DNA of 64,000 nt from Thermoactinomyces sp. DSM 45892 (GCF_900107305.1 NZ_FNPL01000015.1:1-64000); one strand, 5' to 3'; shown: positions 8,370 to 17,750, counted from the stretch's first letter. The notes: generated by a model not told the origin, from the letters alone. Numbers and translations: made by a program.

Positions 8370-9089
8370 CTATTCACCTGCATCCACGTTGTGGTACACT
8401 TGTTGGACATCTTCTAAATCTTCTAGTGCCTCGATCAGCTTATCGAATTTGACTTGCGCTTCTTCTGATAAAGTGATCTCATTTTGTGCCAGCATGGTTA
8501 GTTCCGCAACAGTAAAGTCGGTAATACCTACATTTTTACATGCTTCTTGTACTAGATGAAATTGATCCGGCTCCGCATACACAATCACAGATCCTTCTTC
8601 CTCTAAGATATCACGGACTTCTATATCTGCTTCCATTAATAGCTCTAGCACTTCGTCTGCTGTCTTTCCTTCTATGCCAAAGACTGCTGTAGCATCAAAT
8701 AGATAGGATACAGAACCATTTACACCTAAATTCCCGTCAGCCTTGTTAAATTTTGCTCGAACATCAGCGGCTGTCCGGTTTACATTATTCGTAAGGGTAT
8801 CTACGATCACCATAGACCCATTTGGCCCGAAGCCTTCATATCGAAGCTCTACGTAGTTTTCTTCGGCTCCACCTTTTGCCTTTTCAAGTGCGCGGTCTAT
8901 GATTGCCTTGGGCACATTATACGTCTTTGCTCTCTCGAGCACGACTTTTAACGCACGATTCGCTTGTGGATCAGGTTCACCCTGCCGAGCAGCTACATAT
9001 ATCTCACGACCAAATTTGGCATATACACGACTGGTATTCGCATCTTTGGATGCTTTTTTTTCTTTGATGTTATTCCATTTACGACCCAT
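8370..9089 (-). CDS. YebC/PmpR family protein, YeeI type
   Basis: This 239-residue protein closely resembles Bacillus YeeI. It begins [16 protein letters not shown] and has the family segments [20 protein letters not shown] and N-R-T-A-A-D-V-R. YebC proteins are cytoplasmic; members have been described as DNA-binding regulators, and more recently as ribosome-associated factors that relieve stalling at proline runs. I chose ATG 9089 because the conserved start begins there and GGAGA lies 9 bases upstream; the frame is open further upstream without an SD. The gene is transcribed away from yidC and convergent with the lanthipeptide operon. Confidence 0.93.
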   Translation of the reverse strand: MGRKWNNIKEKKASKDANTSRVYAKFGREIYVAARQGEPDPQANRALKVVLERAKTYNVPKAIIDRALEKAKGGAEENYVELRYEGFGPNGSMVIVDTLTNNVNRTAADVRAKFNKADGNLGVNGSVSYLFDATAVFGIEGKTADEVLELLMEADIEVRDILEEEGSVIVYAEPDQFHLVQEACKNVGITDFTVAELTMLAQNEITLSEEAQVKFDKLIEALEDLEDVQQVYHNVDAGE

Positions 9090-9290
9090 TTTGTACATCT
9101 CTCCTACATTGAATCTAGTAACTTCCCTATTATACAACATTTTTCATAGCTTTGATTAAATGACTGCCTATACGGGGATACAAGTTAAGGGGGGTTAGAT
9201 GAATAATTAGTTATCTTTTCTTTGCTTCGTATAGTAAAATAGCACCATACAAATCTAGATTCGTTCTGCCATTTGAAGGAGGCAATACAC

Positions 9291-10061
9291 TTGAGCAAGA
9301 AAACACGCAGTCTATTCGCAATCGGAATGATGATACTCGTATTAACAGGTTGTAGTACCAATACAAAACTAGATCCAGAAAATAGCTGGTGGGATCGCTA
9401 TTTTGTTGTTCCGCTTTCTGATTTACTCGATCTATTACATAACCTACTGGGATCGTACGGTCTTGCCATCTTAGCCCTTACCTTAATCATCCGCTTTGCG
9501 ATCCTGCCTATCGCATGGAAACAGCAAAAGAGCATGATGGGCATGCAAAAGATACAGCCCGAACTAACACAGTTACGCGACAAACATAAAAATGATCCAC
9601 AGAAAATGCAACAAGAGATGATGCGTCTTTATCGCGAAAATAATGTAAATCCAGCAATGGGTTGTCTTCCTTTGCTTTTACAAATGCCTGTCTTTTTCGC
9701 ATTGTACCAATCTATTGCTAAAAACCCTCACCTCTCTGGTGCAGATTTCTTATATTTGAAGCTAGGGGCGCCAGATCCATACCATATTCTTCCGATCCTT
9801 GCCGCAGTTGCTACATTTCTACAAATGCATATCTCTACCCAACAAGCTAGCGCTTCGGCTGTAGATAACCCACAAGCACAGATGATGCAAACACAAATGA
9901 AATTGATGAAGTGGATCTTCCCAGTCTTTACGCTAATCGCGACTATGAACTTCGCATCCGCGTTAGGCCTGTACTGGTTCTTCTCCAGTAGCTTCTCGGT
10001 TGTACAAACCATCTGGTTTAATAACTATAAAAAGAAATTAGAACTGGCAGAACAGAAGTAA
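9291..10061 (+). CDS. yidC: Membrane protein insertase YidC/OxaA (lipoprotein form)
   Basis: This 256-residue insertase has a lipoprotein signal peptide (L-T-G-C, lipidated Cys21), followed by the five-helix YidC core. It includes the conserved Arg at the start of the first core helix (L-I-I-R-F-A-I-L-P), a charged cytoplasmic hairpin (Q-K-I-Q-P-E-L-T-Q-L-R-D-K), and N-P-A-M-G-C-L-P-L-L-L-Q-M-P. It inserts proteins into the membrane alone or with SecYEG, like SpoIIIJ and YqjG. The TTG start at 9291 lies 8 bases after AAGGAGG; an upstream in-frame TTG overlaps that SD. It is not next to rnpA/rpmH, so it is probably the second, YqjG-like copy, and it is monocistronic. Confidence 0.93.
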   Translation: MSKKTRSLFAIGMMILVLTGCSTNTKLDPENSWWDRYFVVPLSDLLDLLHNLLGSYGLAILALTLIIRFAILPIAWKQQKSMMGMQKIQPELTQLRDKHKNDPQKMQQEMMRLYRENNVNPAMGCLPLLLQMPVFFALYQSIAKNPHLSGADFLYLKLGAPDPYHILPILAAVATFLQMHISTQQASASAVDNPQAQMMQTQMKLMKWIFPVFTLIATMNFASALGLYWFFSSSFSVVQTIWFNNYKKKLELAEQK

Positions 10062-10080
10062 GCAGGGAAAGGAAAAAGAC

Positions 10081-10106
10081 ACGATCCGCGGATCGTGTCT
10101 TTTTGA
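10081..10106. terminator. Bidirectional terminator, yidC/sdhB
   Basis: A 20-base perfect palindrome (ACACGATCCG and its complement) followed by CTTTTTG on the plus strand and preceded by AAAAAG, placed between convergent yidC and sdhB. Confidence 0.8.
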
Positions 10107-10123
10107 TTGCCATTCGTTTTTGA

Positions 10124-10876
10124 TTAAAAGTCCAACCACTTTTTAAACATATGCTTCGTTGCAGCACGGTTCATGGTTGCAATCGCTTTGGTAAGTGGAA
10201 TTCCTTTCGGACAAGCACGCACACAGTTTTGCGAGTTACCGCATTCTTGCAGTCCTCCATCGGAGATCAGGGCTTCCATCCGCTCCTGTGCACGCATTGC
10301 ACCCGTTGGGTGGGAGTTCATCAAGGCAACTTGTCCCACAGCAAAAGGTCCAACAAACGATGACTTACCACTTACGTTTGGACATGCTTCCATACATACT
10401 CCACATGTCATACACTTCGATAGCTCATAACGCCATTGTTGCTCTTCTTCGGATTGACGAGGGCCAGGACCTAGATCATGGCTACCATCGATCGGGATCC
10501 AAGCTTTTACTTTTTTCAAAGCATCAAACATGCGACCACGGTCAATAATCAGGTCACGTAATACAGGGAATGTATTCATCGGTTCGATGCGAATCGGTTG
10601 CTCTAGGTTATCAATCAATGCCGTACAAGACTGACGTGGACGGCCATTAATAATCATCGAACAAGCTCCGCATACTTCTTCCAAACAGTTCGATTCCCAG
10701 TTAATCGGGGTTGTTTTCTTGCCCTCTGCATTAACCGGGTTCCGCTGGATTTCCATAAAGGCAGAGATGACGTTCATATTCTTACGATACGGAACCACAA
10801 ACTCTTCCTTGTAAGGGTTCTCGTTTGGTCCATCTTGACGGGTTACAACTAAGCGAATCGTCTTTTGCTCACTCAT
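10124..10876 (-). CDS. sdhB: Succinate dehydrogenase iron-sulfur subunit
   Basis: This 250-residue subunit passes electrons from the flavoprotein to the membrane quinone site of complex II. The N-terminal plant-type ferredoxin domain carries the 2Fe-2S ligands in N-C-L-E-E-V-C-G-A-C and a fourth Cys in R-Q-S-C. The C-terminal domain has C-M-T-C-G-V-C-M-E-A-C-P for the 4Fe-4S cluster, and C-G-N-S-Q-N-C-V-R-A-C-P-K-G with a further Cys for the 3Fe-4S cluster. Its start overlaps the sdhA stop by four bases, so translation is coupled. It is the last gene of sdhCAB. Confidence 0.97.
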   Translation of the reverse strand: MSEQKTIRLVVTRQDGPNENPYKEEFVVPYRKNMNVISAFMEIQRNPVNAEGKKTTPINWESNCLEEVCGACSMIINGRPRQSCTALIDNLEQPIRIEPMNTFPVLRDLIIDRGRMFDALKKVKAWIPIDGSHDLGPGPRQSEEEQQWRYELSKCMTCGVCMEACPNVSGKSSFVGPFAVGQVALMNSHPTGAMRAQERMEALISDGGLQECGNSQNCVRACPKGIPLTKAIATMNRAATKHMFKKWLDF

Positions 10877-12636
10877 TTGCTTCCGCCCCCTTCTTTTGCC
10901 ACGTCATAACGGCGTGGGCGAGGCTTAATTAGAGAGGTATCAACGTCTTCGTACTCTAGCACAGGGCCATTTGAAGACCATTTCGCCTTCGTGGTCTTGA
11001 GGAAGTTTTCATCGTCACGATCTGGGAACTCAGGCTTATAGTGGGCTCCACGACTTTCATTCCGGTTCAAGGCACCCAAGGTGATCACACGTGCGAGCTC
11101 AAGCATGTTCCATAACTGACGAGTAAACGGTGCTGCTTGGTTGTTATTTCGAAGCGTATCGACCATGTTTAGATTTTGATAACGCTGCATAAGCTCTTGG
11201 ATTTTCTCATCCGTTTTTTGTAGCTTATCGTTGTAGCGAACAACGGTCACGTTATCTGTCATCCACTCACCCAGCTCTTTATGAATCTGGTATGGGTTTT
11301 CCGTGCCTTCCATTTTAAACATCGCATCGTACTTGTCCGCTTGCTCTTTCTGAGCCGCTTCAAATACGGTAGAGCTGATGTCATCAGAAGACTTTTTCAA
11401 GCCGCGTACATATTCAAGCGCCTTTGGACCCGTCACCAAACCACCGTAGATCGCAGATAGTAAGGAGTTTGCACCCAATCGGTTCGCACCGTGATACTGG
11501 TACTCACACTCACCTGCCGCAAATAGACCTGGGATGTTGGTCATTTGGTTATAGTCAACCCATAAACCACCCATCGAATAGTGAACAGCTGGGAAGATCT
11601 TCATTGGAACCTTACGTGGATCTTCACCCATGAACTTCTCATAAATCTCGATAATTCCGCCGAGTTTCACATCTAATTCATGAGGATCTTTATGAGATAG
11701 ATCTAGGAATACAACATTTTCTCCGTTTACTCCAAGCTTATCATCTACACAAACTTTGAAGATCGCACGGGTCGCGATATCCCGCGGAACGAGATTCCCA
11801 TATGCTGGATACATTTCTTCTAAGAAATACCAAGGTTTTCCGTCTTTATCGTAGGTCCAAACACGGCCACCTTCACCACGAGCAGACTCTGACATCAGGC
11901 GAAGCTTATCATCCCCTGGAATCGCGGTCGGGTGAACCTGAATAAACTCACCGTTTGCATAGTACGCACCTTGTTGATACAAAGCAGAAGCAGCGGTACC
12001 TGTATTAATAACAGAGTTTGTCGATTTTCCAAAGATAATCCCTGGGCCACCTGTTGCCATAATAACCGCATCAGCAGCGAAAGATCGAATCTCCCCTGTG
12101 CGTAGGTCTTGTGCAGTAATCCCGCGACATACACCTTCGTCATCGATGATCGCTGATAGAAACTCCCAATGCTCGAATTTCTCAACACGGCCTTCTGCTT
12201 CATAACGACGAACCTGCTCATCTAATGCGTATAGGAGCTGTTGACCCGTCGTTGCCCCCGCAAATGCAGTGCGATGATGCTTGGTACCACCAAAACGACG
12301 GAAATCCAAAAGACCTTCTGGCGTACGGTTAAACGGAACACCCATACGATCCATCATGTAAATAATTCCAGGCGCTGCATCACACATTGCTTTAACTGGT
12401 GGCTGATTCGCTAAGAAGTCCCCACCATAAATACTATCATCAAAGTGCTCCCAAGGAGAATCTCCTTCTCCTTTGGTATTCACAGCACCGTTGATCCCAC
12501 CCTGTGCACACACAGAATGAGAGCGCTTAACAGGAACAATAGAAAAGATTTGAACCCTGGCTCCCGTTTCGGATGCTTTCATGGCAGCTGCGAGACCTGC
12601 AAGTCCGCCACCGACAATGATAATTTTTTCATTCAT
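10873..12636 (-). CDS. sdhA: Succinate dehydrogenase flavoprotein subunit
   Basis: This 587-residue subunit oxidises succinate to fumarate. It starts with the dinucleotide fold I-I-V-G-G-G-L-A-G-L-A-A-A. His40 in R-S-H-S-V-C-A-Q-G-G is at the position that binds FAD covalently in Bacillus SdhA. H-P-T-A-I-P-G and the R-G-E-G-G-R-V-W substrate loop are present. The SD GGGAGC lies 9 bases before ATG. It sits between sdhC (17 bases upstream) and sdhB, in the normal Gram-positive order, and forms complex II at the inner face of the membrane. Confidence 0.97.
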   Translation of the reverse strand: MNEKIIIVGGGLAGLAAAMKASETGARVQIFSIVPVKRSHSVCAQGGINGAVNTKGEGDSPWEHFDDSIYGGDFLANQPPVKAMCDAAPGIIYMMDRMGVPFNRTPEGLLDFRRFGGTKHHRTAFAGATTGQQLLYALDEQVRRYEAEGRVEKFEHWEFLSAIIDDEGVCRGITAQDLRTGEIRSFAADAVIMATGGPGIIFGKSTNSVINTGTAASALYQQGAYYANGEFIQVHPTAIPGDDKLRLMSESARGEGGRVWTYDKDGKPWYFLEEMYPAYGNLVPRDIATRAIFKVCVDDKLGVNGENVVFLDLSHKDPHELDVKLGGIIEIYEKFMGEDPRKVPMKIFPAVHYSMGGLWVDYNQMTNIPGLFAAGECEYQYHGANRLGANSLLSAIYGGLVTGPKALEYVRGLKKSSDDISSTVFEAAQKEQADKYDAMFKMEGTENPYQIHKELGEWMTDNVTVVRYNDKLQKTDEKIQELMQRYQNLNMVDTLRNNNQAAPFTRQLWNMLELARVITLGALNRNESRGAHYKPEFPDRDDENFLKTTKAKWSSNGPVLEYEDVDTSLIKPRPRRYDVAKEGGGSK

Positions 12637-12653
12637 TTTGGACTAGCTCCCTT

Positions 12654-13304
12654 CTACTTCAGTGCCAAATGTTGGAGGAAATCAGCTTTCGAAAAAGCCA
12701 CCAAAGCAGAGATTCCTAAATATGAAACCACTACAAATAAAAAAGTACAGATTGCAAATGAAACTCTTTGTGCACGTTGTCCAACAGTGACTCCCCAAGT
12801 AATAAGGAATGTCCACATACCATTACAAAAATGGAAAACAGCCGACACTACAGCAATGATATACAGAACAAACGTAACATCATTTGCGATCAATTGAGCA
12901 AAATCACGAGTTAGCTCAACTGCTGTAGAATCATTTAACGCTACTTGAAGACGCGTTTCCCATACATGCCAAGTCACGAACACTAATGTGATTACACCTG
13001 TAATCCGTTGTAGGACAAACATCCAGTTACGGAATGTCCCGAAGCGCTCCAGATTGTTTTTCGCCTGGAAAGCGATATACAATCCATAAACACCATGATA
13101 TAGAAGTGGCAAGAAGATAAAGAAAACTTCTAGCACGGGTAGAAACGGAATACCCCATAACCATTCAACTTGCTTGATAAATTCTTGTGGACCTTTTGTC
13201 GCAAGATAATTTGTGTACAAATGCTCAAGCAAAAAAAATCCGACCGGTATTACGCCAAGCAAGGAATGTAACCGACGGTTAAAAAAACTGCGCTGACTAC
13301 TCAC
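12654..13304 (-). CDS. sdhC: Succinate dehydrogenase cytochrome b558 subunit
   Basis: This is a 216-residue five-helix diheme membrane anchor, the Bacillus b558 type. It has R-R-L-H-S-L-L-G-V-I-P-V-G near the N-terminus and heme-ligand histidines in H-L-Y-T-N, L-Y-H-G-V-Y-G, V-T-W-H-V-W-E-T-R and F-H-F-C-N-G. I chose GTG at 13304: GGAGG lies 7 bases upstream, and the upstream in-frame ATG (13319) overlaps that SD. It opens the sdhCAB operon, and the divergent tatA gene lies about 200 bases away. Confidence 0.93.
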   Translation of the reverse strand: MSSQRSFFNRRLHSLLGVIPVGFFLLEHLYTNYLATKGPQEFIKQVEWLWGIPFLPVLEVFFIFLPLLYHGVYGLYIAFQAKNNLERFGTFRNWMFVLQRITGVITLVFVTWHVWETRLQVALNDSTAVELTRDFAQLIANDVTFVLYIIAVVSAVFHFCNGMWTFLITWGVTVGQRAQRVSFAICTFLFVVVSYLGISALVAFSKADFLQHLALK

Positions 13305-13441
13305 TTTTGCGCCTCCCATCCATAATGGTTCGCAGTGAAATTTATTTTATTGTAAAGCCATTGACTCAACGCTATTAATTTTACTCCCAAGTTGCTAGAG
13401 CGTCAAGAAACGACTCGATTCGCCAACCCCACAACCTTTCT

Positions 13442-13470
13442 TTTACATCTCTTTCATTCTAGACTATAAT
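13442..13470 (+). promoter_or_regulatory. SigA-type promoter of tatA
   Basis: TTTACA (13442-13447) and a consensus TATAAT (13465-13470) are 17 bases apart, 33 bases before the tatA start. Confidence 0.65.
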
Positions 13471-13502
13471 GTCGTTGGGTACACATGACAGGAGTTGAAG
13501 GA

Positions 13503-13676
13503 ATGATGATAAAGCCATTAGGTGTATTAATCTTAATCGCCGTCGCACTTCTCCTCTGGGGTCCAAAAAAATTGCCTGAGCTAGGTAAGGCCGCAGGAGA
13601 AACGATTAAAAATTTTCGTCGCTCCCTAAATGGAAACGACAAAGATGATAATGAATCAAATAAGACCCATTCATAG
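13503..13676 (+). CDS. tatA: Twin-arginine translocase subunit TatA
   Basis: This 57-residue protein has one N-terminal membrane helix (residues 4-20), the hinge W-G-P-K-K-L-P-E-L-G, an amphipathic helix (K-A-A-G-E-T-I-K-N-F-R-R) and an acidic tail, which is the standard TatA layout. TatA forms the channel for folded proteins. I chose ATG 13503 because AGGAG lies 8 bases upstream; ATG 13485 lies before that SD. No tatC is in the window. The gene is monocistronic between a good promoter and a terminator. With sdh nearby, export of a redox protein is conceivable, but this is only inference. Confidence 0.92.
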   Translation: MMIKPLGVLILIAVALLLWGPKKLPELGKAAGETIKNFRRSLNGNDKDDNESNKTHS

Positions 13677-13684
13677 AGATAGAG

Positions 13685-13730
13685 AAAAAAGCGATCGTTC
13701 TACCTGATTAGGCAGAACGATCGCTTTTTT
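13685..13730. terminator. Bidirectional terminator after tatA
   Basis: GCGATCGTTCTACC and GGCAGAACGATCGC (one mismatch) flanked by AAAAAA and TTTTTT. The last codons of the convergent minus-strand gene (stop at 13708) lie inside it. Confidence 0.85.
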
Positions 13731-13980
13731 GTTTTCGATTCATCCATTTCGTGGTAAGCCAAATGGTAAGGAAACTGATACCAGTTGGAATCCCTCCGAA
13801 GAATAGGAAAACGCTCCATTTTGCCGAATCCATGTATAGAGGCATAGGGATAAGGAAGGAAATCAAAAGGCTTAGATATCTCCATTTAAAAAGGAAACGA
13901 GTACATACAAAACTAATCAGCACTGCTATAAATAGAAGAGTCAACCAGAATCCGACAATCACATAAGCCAAACTTTCCAT
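13708..13980 (-). CDS. Small membrane protein, unknown
   Basis: This 90-residue protein has three predicted membrane helices (about residues 5-27, 32-50 and 54-75) and a basic C-terminal tail, T-K-W-M-N-R-K-Q-K. The SD GAGGAGG lies 9 bases before ATG 13980. I do not recognise the family. It lies downstream of the carotenoid/acyltransferase pair in the same orientation, 44 bases after the desaturase-like gene's stop, so it may belong to that transcript. Its stop codon is within the terminator shared with tatA. Confidence 0.7.
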   Translation of the reverse strand: MESLAYVIVGFWLTLLFIAVLISFVCTRFLFKWRYLSLLISFLIPMPLYMDSAKWSVFLFFGGIPTGISFLTIWLTTKWMNRKQKSDRSA

Positions 13981-14024
13981 TTATCACAACCTCCTCTTAA
14001 AGGAATAGTCTGATTAAGGAATGC

Positions 14025-15521
14025 TTATACATTCACTTTCATTTTATGCTCTGCATCTTGTTGTACCCTCTTTGCTATTGTCATGCCACTCAGCGCAGCC
14101 ATCGGAGCCCCGCCGGTTGGATGTGTTGAACCCCCTGTGTAATACAATCCTTGAAAACGACTCTCTTTCATCGAAGGACGCAGAAAGGCTTTACGGCCAT
14201 GTAATACAGGTCCATACAAGGAACCCTGCCACGCACCTGACATCGCCTCGATCTCCTTTGGACCATACAACTGCTGAACTTCAATCGAATCTTCTAGTCC
14301 CTCCAGTCCCCATGTCCCTTCCAGCTGATAGATTAGCTCGTCCCGATATTGATAATACCGCTCAAACCAGTTTTCATCTCGTTGATTCCCTACATTGGCA
14401 GGAACATGAACCATGACAGATAGGTTACTTCCTGTTCCCTGCTTGGCCCGCTCTGGCTCCGTATAGCTAGAATTGCAGATAGAGATCATGGGAGAATAGG
14501 ACCATTTCTTTTGTTCAAAAATATCAATATACTCACGTCCAGAATCAACTGGAAAAAAGCGATTATGATGATGGAGATGAGGCCATTTTCGATCCGTACC
14601 TAGTAACATCAAAAAGCTAGATACTGTAGGTTCAGTACGCTCTGTTTTCCGATACTTCTCTGGATAGAGAGATTCCTGCATCGTTCGTACATCTACATTT
14701 GAGATGACAAAGTCGGCAGATACATCATCTCCGTTTTCCAACCGAACCCCCCGAACTTGTCCATTTTCGATTCGCACTTCCTCGACTCCGGACTGCATAC
14801 ATACAGTTACCCCTACATCTTCTGCTAAACGAGCAAACGCCTCAATCAATCGATAGTTTCCACCCTCTACATAATGGACTCCTTGAACCATCTCCAAATA
14901 AGCAGTAAATGCCATCGTTGCCGGAGTTTGATAGGGAGATGAACCCATTTGAGTAGCATGGCGGTTCATCATCGCTAGAAGGCGTGAATCCTCAAAGTAG
15001 CGTCTATGAAAGGAATCCATCGTTTGAAAGGCATGAACGCTAAATAAAGCCTTCGTCATACTCGGATGGAGAAAATCCTTCCACTCCATAGAAGAATTCT
15101 CTAATAGAATCTCCTCTACTACTTCATACATCCTCTTCGTTTCATGTAGATACGCAACCAGACTTTGTCTATCTTCTGGGCATAATTCCCCCATCTGATG
15201 CGCCATATACTCTGGATCTGCCGTGAGATCGATATACTTACTATCTAGAAAAAAGTTACGACTATTAATCATAAGCGGCTGGAAACGGAGCTCTGGATCG
15301 AGTATACAATGCGCTTCGCGATATACTTGCTCAAAAACCCACGGCATCGTAATCGTAGAGGGGCCAAAGTCAAACTGATACTCTCCCATGCAAACATCCC
15401 GTAACTTTCCACCTAACTGCTCATTCCGTTCGAGGAGCGTGATTTCAAATCCTTGTGCAGAGAGAATACTAGCCGATACAAGCCCTGCAATTCCTCCACC
15501 AATCACCACACCCTTTTTCAT
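14025..15521 (-). CDS. Phytoene desaturase-like (CrtI/CrtN) oxidoreductase
   Basis: This 498-residue FAD enzyme of the CrtI/CrtN/CrtP family introduces double bonds into, or oxidises, carotenoid chains. The N-terminal FAD fold is V-V-I-G-G-G-I-A-G-L-V-S-A, followed by L-E-R-N-E-Q-L-G-G-K-L-R and F-D-F-G-P-S-T-I-T-M. The C-terminal family signature is Y-Y-T-G-G-S-T-H-P-T-G-G-A-P-M-A. Sequence alone does not separate the desaturase (CrtN) from the terminal oxidase (CrtP/CrtNb). The acyltransferase gene ends 24 bases upstream of its start, and such pairs occur in Bacillus C30 carotenoid clusters that make acyl-glycosyl carotenoids. No squalene/phytoene synthase gene is in the window, so substrate supply must come from elsewhere. 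Confidence 0.85.
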   Translation of the reverse strand: MKKGVVIGGGIAGLVSASILSAQGFEITLLERNEQLGGKLRDVCMGEYQFDFGPSTITMPWVFEQVYREAHCILDPELRFQPLMINSRNFFLDSKYIDLTADPEYMAHQMGELCPEDRQSLVAYLHETKRMYEVVEEILLENSSMEWKDFLHPSMTKALFSVHAFQTMDSFHRRYFEDSRLLAMMNRHATQMGSSPYQTPATMAFTAYLEMVQGVHYVEGGNYRLIEAFARLAEDVGVTVCMQSGVEEVRIENGQVRGVRLENGDDVSADFVISNVDVRTMQESLYPEKYRKTERTEPTVSSFLMLLGTDRKWPHLHHHNRFFPVDSGREYIDIFEQKKWSYSPMISICNSSYTEPERAKQGTGSNLSVMVHVPANVGNQRDENWFERYYQYRDELIYQLEGTWGLEGLEDSIEVQQLYGPKEIEAMSGAWQGSLYGPVLHGRKAFLRPSMKESRFQGLYYTGGSTHPTGGAPMAALSGMTIAKRVQQDAEHKMKVNV

Positions 15522-15545
15522 AACATCATACTTCCCTTCTTCATT

Positions 15546-16262
15546 TCACCGTAAAATGGTCTTCTCAAATAATGTAAAAACACTCCATGTTTTCATCCAT
15601 GGATTAAAATGGGTAGTCTGACCCGAAATGACTTCCTTACAGAGATAATCCAATCGAGTTTGTAGTGCTTCTTGGGCGATTCGTGTAGCGATTTTCCTTT
15701 TCCGACACTCCTCGTCCAGCACTAAGGCATCTGTAATACGAATATATACAGAGGGTTTTCGATTTCCATCGTAGGTATAATAAAACAGAACCGGAACTAC
15801 TTGTAGATCATACATCCGTTCCACCATCGATCCAAGTCCACTCATTAGTCGGATCGGTCGAATGTCTTGATGTTGCATCTCTCCTTGAGGAAACAACCAT
15901 AATGCCCGATTCGCCGCCTCTGATAAGAGCTGTACCGAATATCGGAGCGATCGTTGAATCTCGACTGTCGAATCTGGATTCACGGAAAAGCCACCCAACT
16001 TATGAAAAAAACGAAACTCCTTTTTTATCCCTTTTGGGGCCATCATCGCATACATATCTTTCTTTAAAATGTCCTCATTTAACTGCAGTACCAACAAGGG
16101 ATCCCACCAGTTACTATGATTCGCAATAAAAAGAGTAGGTCGTCCTTCCGCCATTCTTCCACGATCATCCAGATAGATTTGCTCGAAAGATCGGCGTAAC
16201 AACCAGCGATTATACATGTGATAAACCTTAGTCAAACTTCTGCTCTTATCTGCTAAAGTCAA
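15546..16262 (-). CDS. PlsC-type 1-acyltransferase
   Basis: This 238-residue acyltransferase has the catalytic H-X4-D box N-H-S-N-W-W-D-P, and F-P-Q-G-E-M-Q-H, equivalent to the F-P-E-G-T-R box that binds the acyl acceptor. The family transfers acyl groups to lysophosphatidate-like or glycosyl acceptors at the membrane. The TTG start lies 7 bases after GGAGG. Its stop is 24 bases before the CrtI/CrtN-like gene, so both are one operon. The context suggests acylation of a carotenoid glycoside rather than bulk phospholipid synthesis, but that is inference. Confidence 0.82.
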   Translation of the reverse strand: MTLADKSRSLTKVYHMYNRWLLRRSFEQIYLDDRGRMAEGRPTLFIANHSNWWDPLLVLQLNEDILKKDMYAMMAPKGIKKEFRFFHKLGGFSVNPDSTVEIQRSLRYSVQLLSEAANRALWLFPQGEMQHQDIRPIRLMSGLGSMVERMYDLQVVPVLFYYTYDGNRKPSVYIRITDALVLDEECRKRKIATRIAQEALQTRLDYLCKEVISGQTTHFNPWMKTWSVFTLFEKTILR

Positions 16263-16566
16263 GTCCGCGCCTCCACTCTAAGAAGATCATACCCTTGTAG
16301 CAGACTTACGATTGTCACTATTACTACCCCTAGTTTATACCGAAATGTCCTATCTATAAATAAAATTCCTAATCTTTCAAAATAATATATATTTCCTAAA
16401 GGATACGTTTTCATCTACAGATTTCTTTATCTAATTATGCCATACACCATTATAAAGTTGTCTGCCATAAATGAACTTAATTCGAATCTAAATCTCAAAA
16501 ACCCACCCACTTTATTTGTATATTTGGTAAACTTATATCATCTATTCCTTCAAAGGAGCGAATACC
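16263..16566. other. Intergenic region without gene
   Basis: This AT-rich region lies between divergent genes: the acyltransferase on the minus strand and the lipoprotein on the plus strand. It probably holds both promoters. I see no ORF with an SD and no convincing hairpin. Confidence 0.5.
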
Positions 16567-17127
16567 ATGAACCCACACTCCTCACCAACGCTCAAGATAT
16601 TGGGTGTTGTTAGTACCTTTCTCCTTTTAACAGCATGTACTCCCACAAAGACGGAAAACTCATCCTCTCCCATAAAAAACGAAACAACACAACCATCTTC
16701 ATCTGACCCCATCACCGCTCCATTGATCGATAAGCTGGTTATAAATGCCAATCAAGGTAGAATTCTGGAACCGTTTCAAGCTAAACTAGGAGCTAGTAAA
16801 CAAGAAATCGAATCTGCACTAGGAAAACCGCCAGCAGATTCCTCCGAAAAATACTACAGCTATGATCTAAAAACCCATCATGTCAGCTTCACATTCCAAC
16901 AAGATAAAGTCTCTTCGATCATGTATCATTGGAACCAAGAGTCTTCTTCGATACCCTATCAAGATGTTATCAAGAAACTAGGGGAAACTAGCCACATCAT
17001 AAAAGATAAGGGTACAATCCAGCTAACCTACACCATCAAATCTTCCACAGTCACCTTTGTTTTTCCTATGCATCAAAACCAAAATGAACAAAAACTGACT
17101 CAGTACTCGATTCATATCACTCCTTAG
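16567..17127 (+). CDS. YjgB-like (DUF4309) lipoprotein
   Basis: This 186-residue lipoprotein has L-T-A-C with lipidated Cys24, then a Ser/Thr/Pro-rich linker to about residue 60. The folded domain has two BLIP-like repeats typical of DUF4309: L-G-A-S-K-Q-E-I-E-S-A-L-G-K-P near residue 76, and D-V-I-K-K-L-G-E-T near residue 138. It should sit on the outer face of the membrane; the family's function is unknown. SD AAAGGAG. The next gene is a paralogue 53 bases downstream. Confidence 0.78.
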   Translation: MNPHSSPTLKILGVVSTFLLLTACTPTKTENSSSPIKNETTQPSSSDPITAPLIDKLVINANQGRILEPFQAKLGASKQEIESALGKPPADSSEKYYSYDLKTHHVSFTFQQDKVSSIMYHWNQESSSIPYQDVIKKLGETSHIIKDKGTIQLTYTIKSSTVTFVFPMHQNQNEQKLTQYSIHITP

Positions 17128-17180
17128 TGTTATAATTTATTTAAGATTCAAATAACAATCCAAATCTTAAGGGGAACACA

Positions 17181-17750
17181 ATGAAGAAACTATTTACCTT
17201 TAGCATAATCTTATCTACTGCCTTAGCCGTAACTGGATGCTCTTCAGACAAAACAGCAAGCGTACAAGCAAATAAAACCAATCAAACATCCGCACAAAAA
17301 GAAGCTACATCCGAACCTAGCACCGAAGTTCCTTCCTTCGATGATAACAGCCTTCTTGACGTAAAAAAGCTTGCCGAGTCTGGCAAAGGATTTAATAGCG
17401 GCGAATTTGGGATTGGTTCATCAATCGAAGATGTCCAGAAAAAGTGGGGCAAACCCAGTGCTGGTCCTAACTCTTCTAGCAAAGAAGCCACCTATACATA
17501 TAACAACAAGTCAACTGAATTCAAAGTCACAGGAGGCCGAATCACCACCATTAGCTATTATGGCTCCGATTTAATCCAATTTACTTCCAAGGACATACTC
17601 AGCAAACTCGGAGAACCAACCAACTCCCAAGAATCCGAAGCAAAAACGATTCTCACCTATGAAACAAGTGGCGGCTACAAAGCTATCTTCATATGCCAGA
17701 ACAATGGGTCCGATGAGTATAAGTTGCAAGCCATTGATGTGGTGAAGTGA
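17181..17750 (+). CDS. YjgB-like (DUF4309) lipoprotein, paralogue
   Basis: This 189-residue lipoprotein has V-T-G-C with lipidated Cys20, followed by a Ser/Thr-rich linker. The DUF4309 domain has G-I-G-S-S-I-E-D-V-Q-K-K-W-G-K-P and the second half-repeat K-D-I-L-S-K-L-G-E-P. It is a tandem paralogue of the gene just upstream and probably shares its transcript. AAGGGG precedes the ATG, and a terminator follows at 17801-17834. The role is unknown. Confidence 0.78.
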   Translation: MKKLFTFSIILSTALAVTGCSSDKTASVQANKTNQTSAQKEATSEPSTEVPSFDDNSLLDVKKLAESGKGFNSGEFGIGSSIEDVQKKWGKPSAGPNSSSKEATYTYNNKSTEFKVTGGRITTISYYGSDLIQFTSKDILSKLGEPTNSQESEAKTILTYETSGGYKAIFICQNNGSDEYKLQAIDVVK

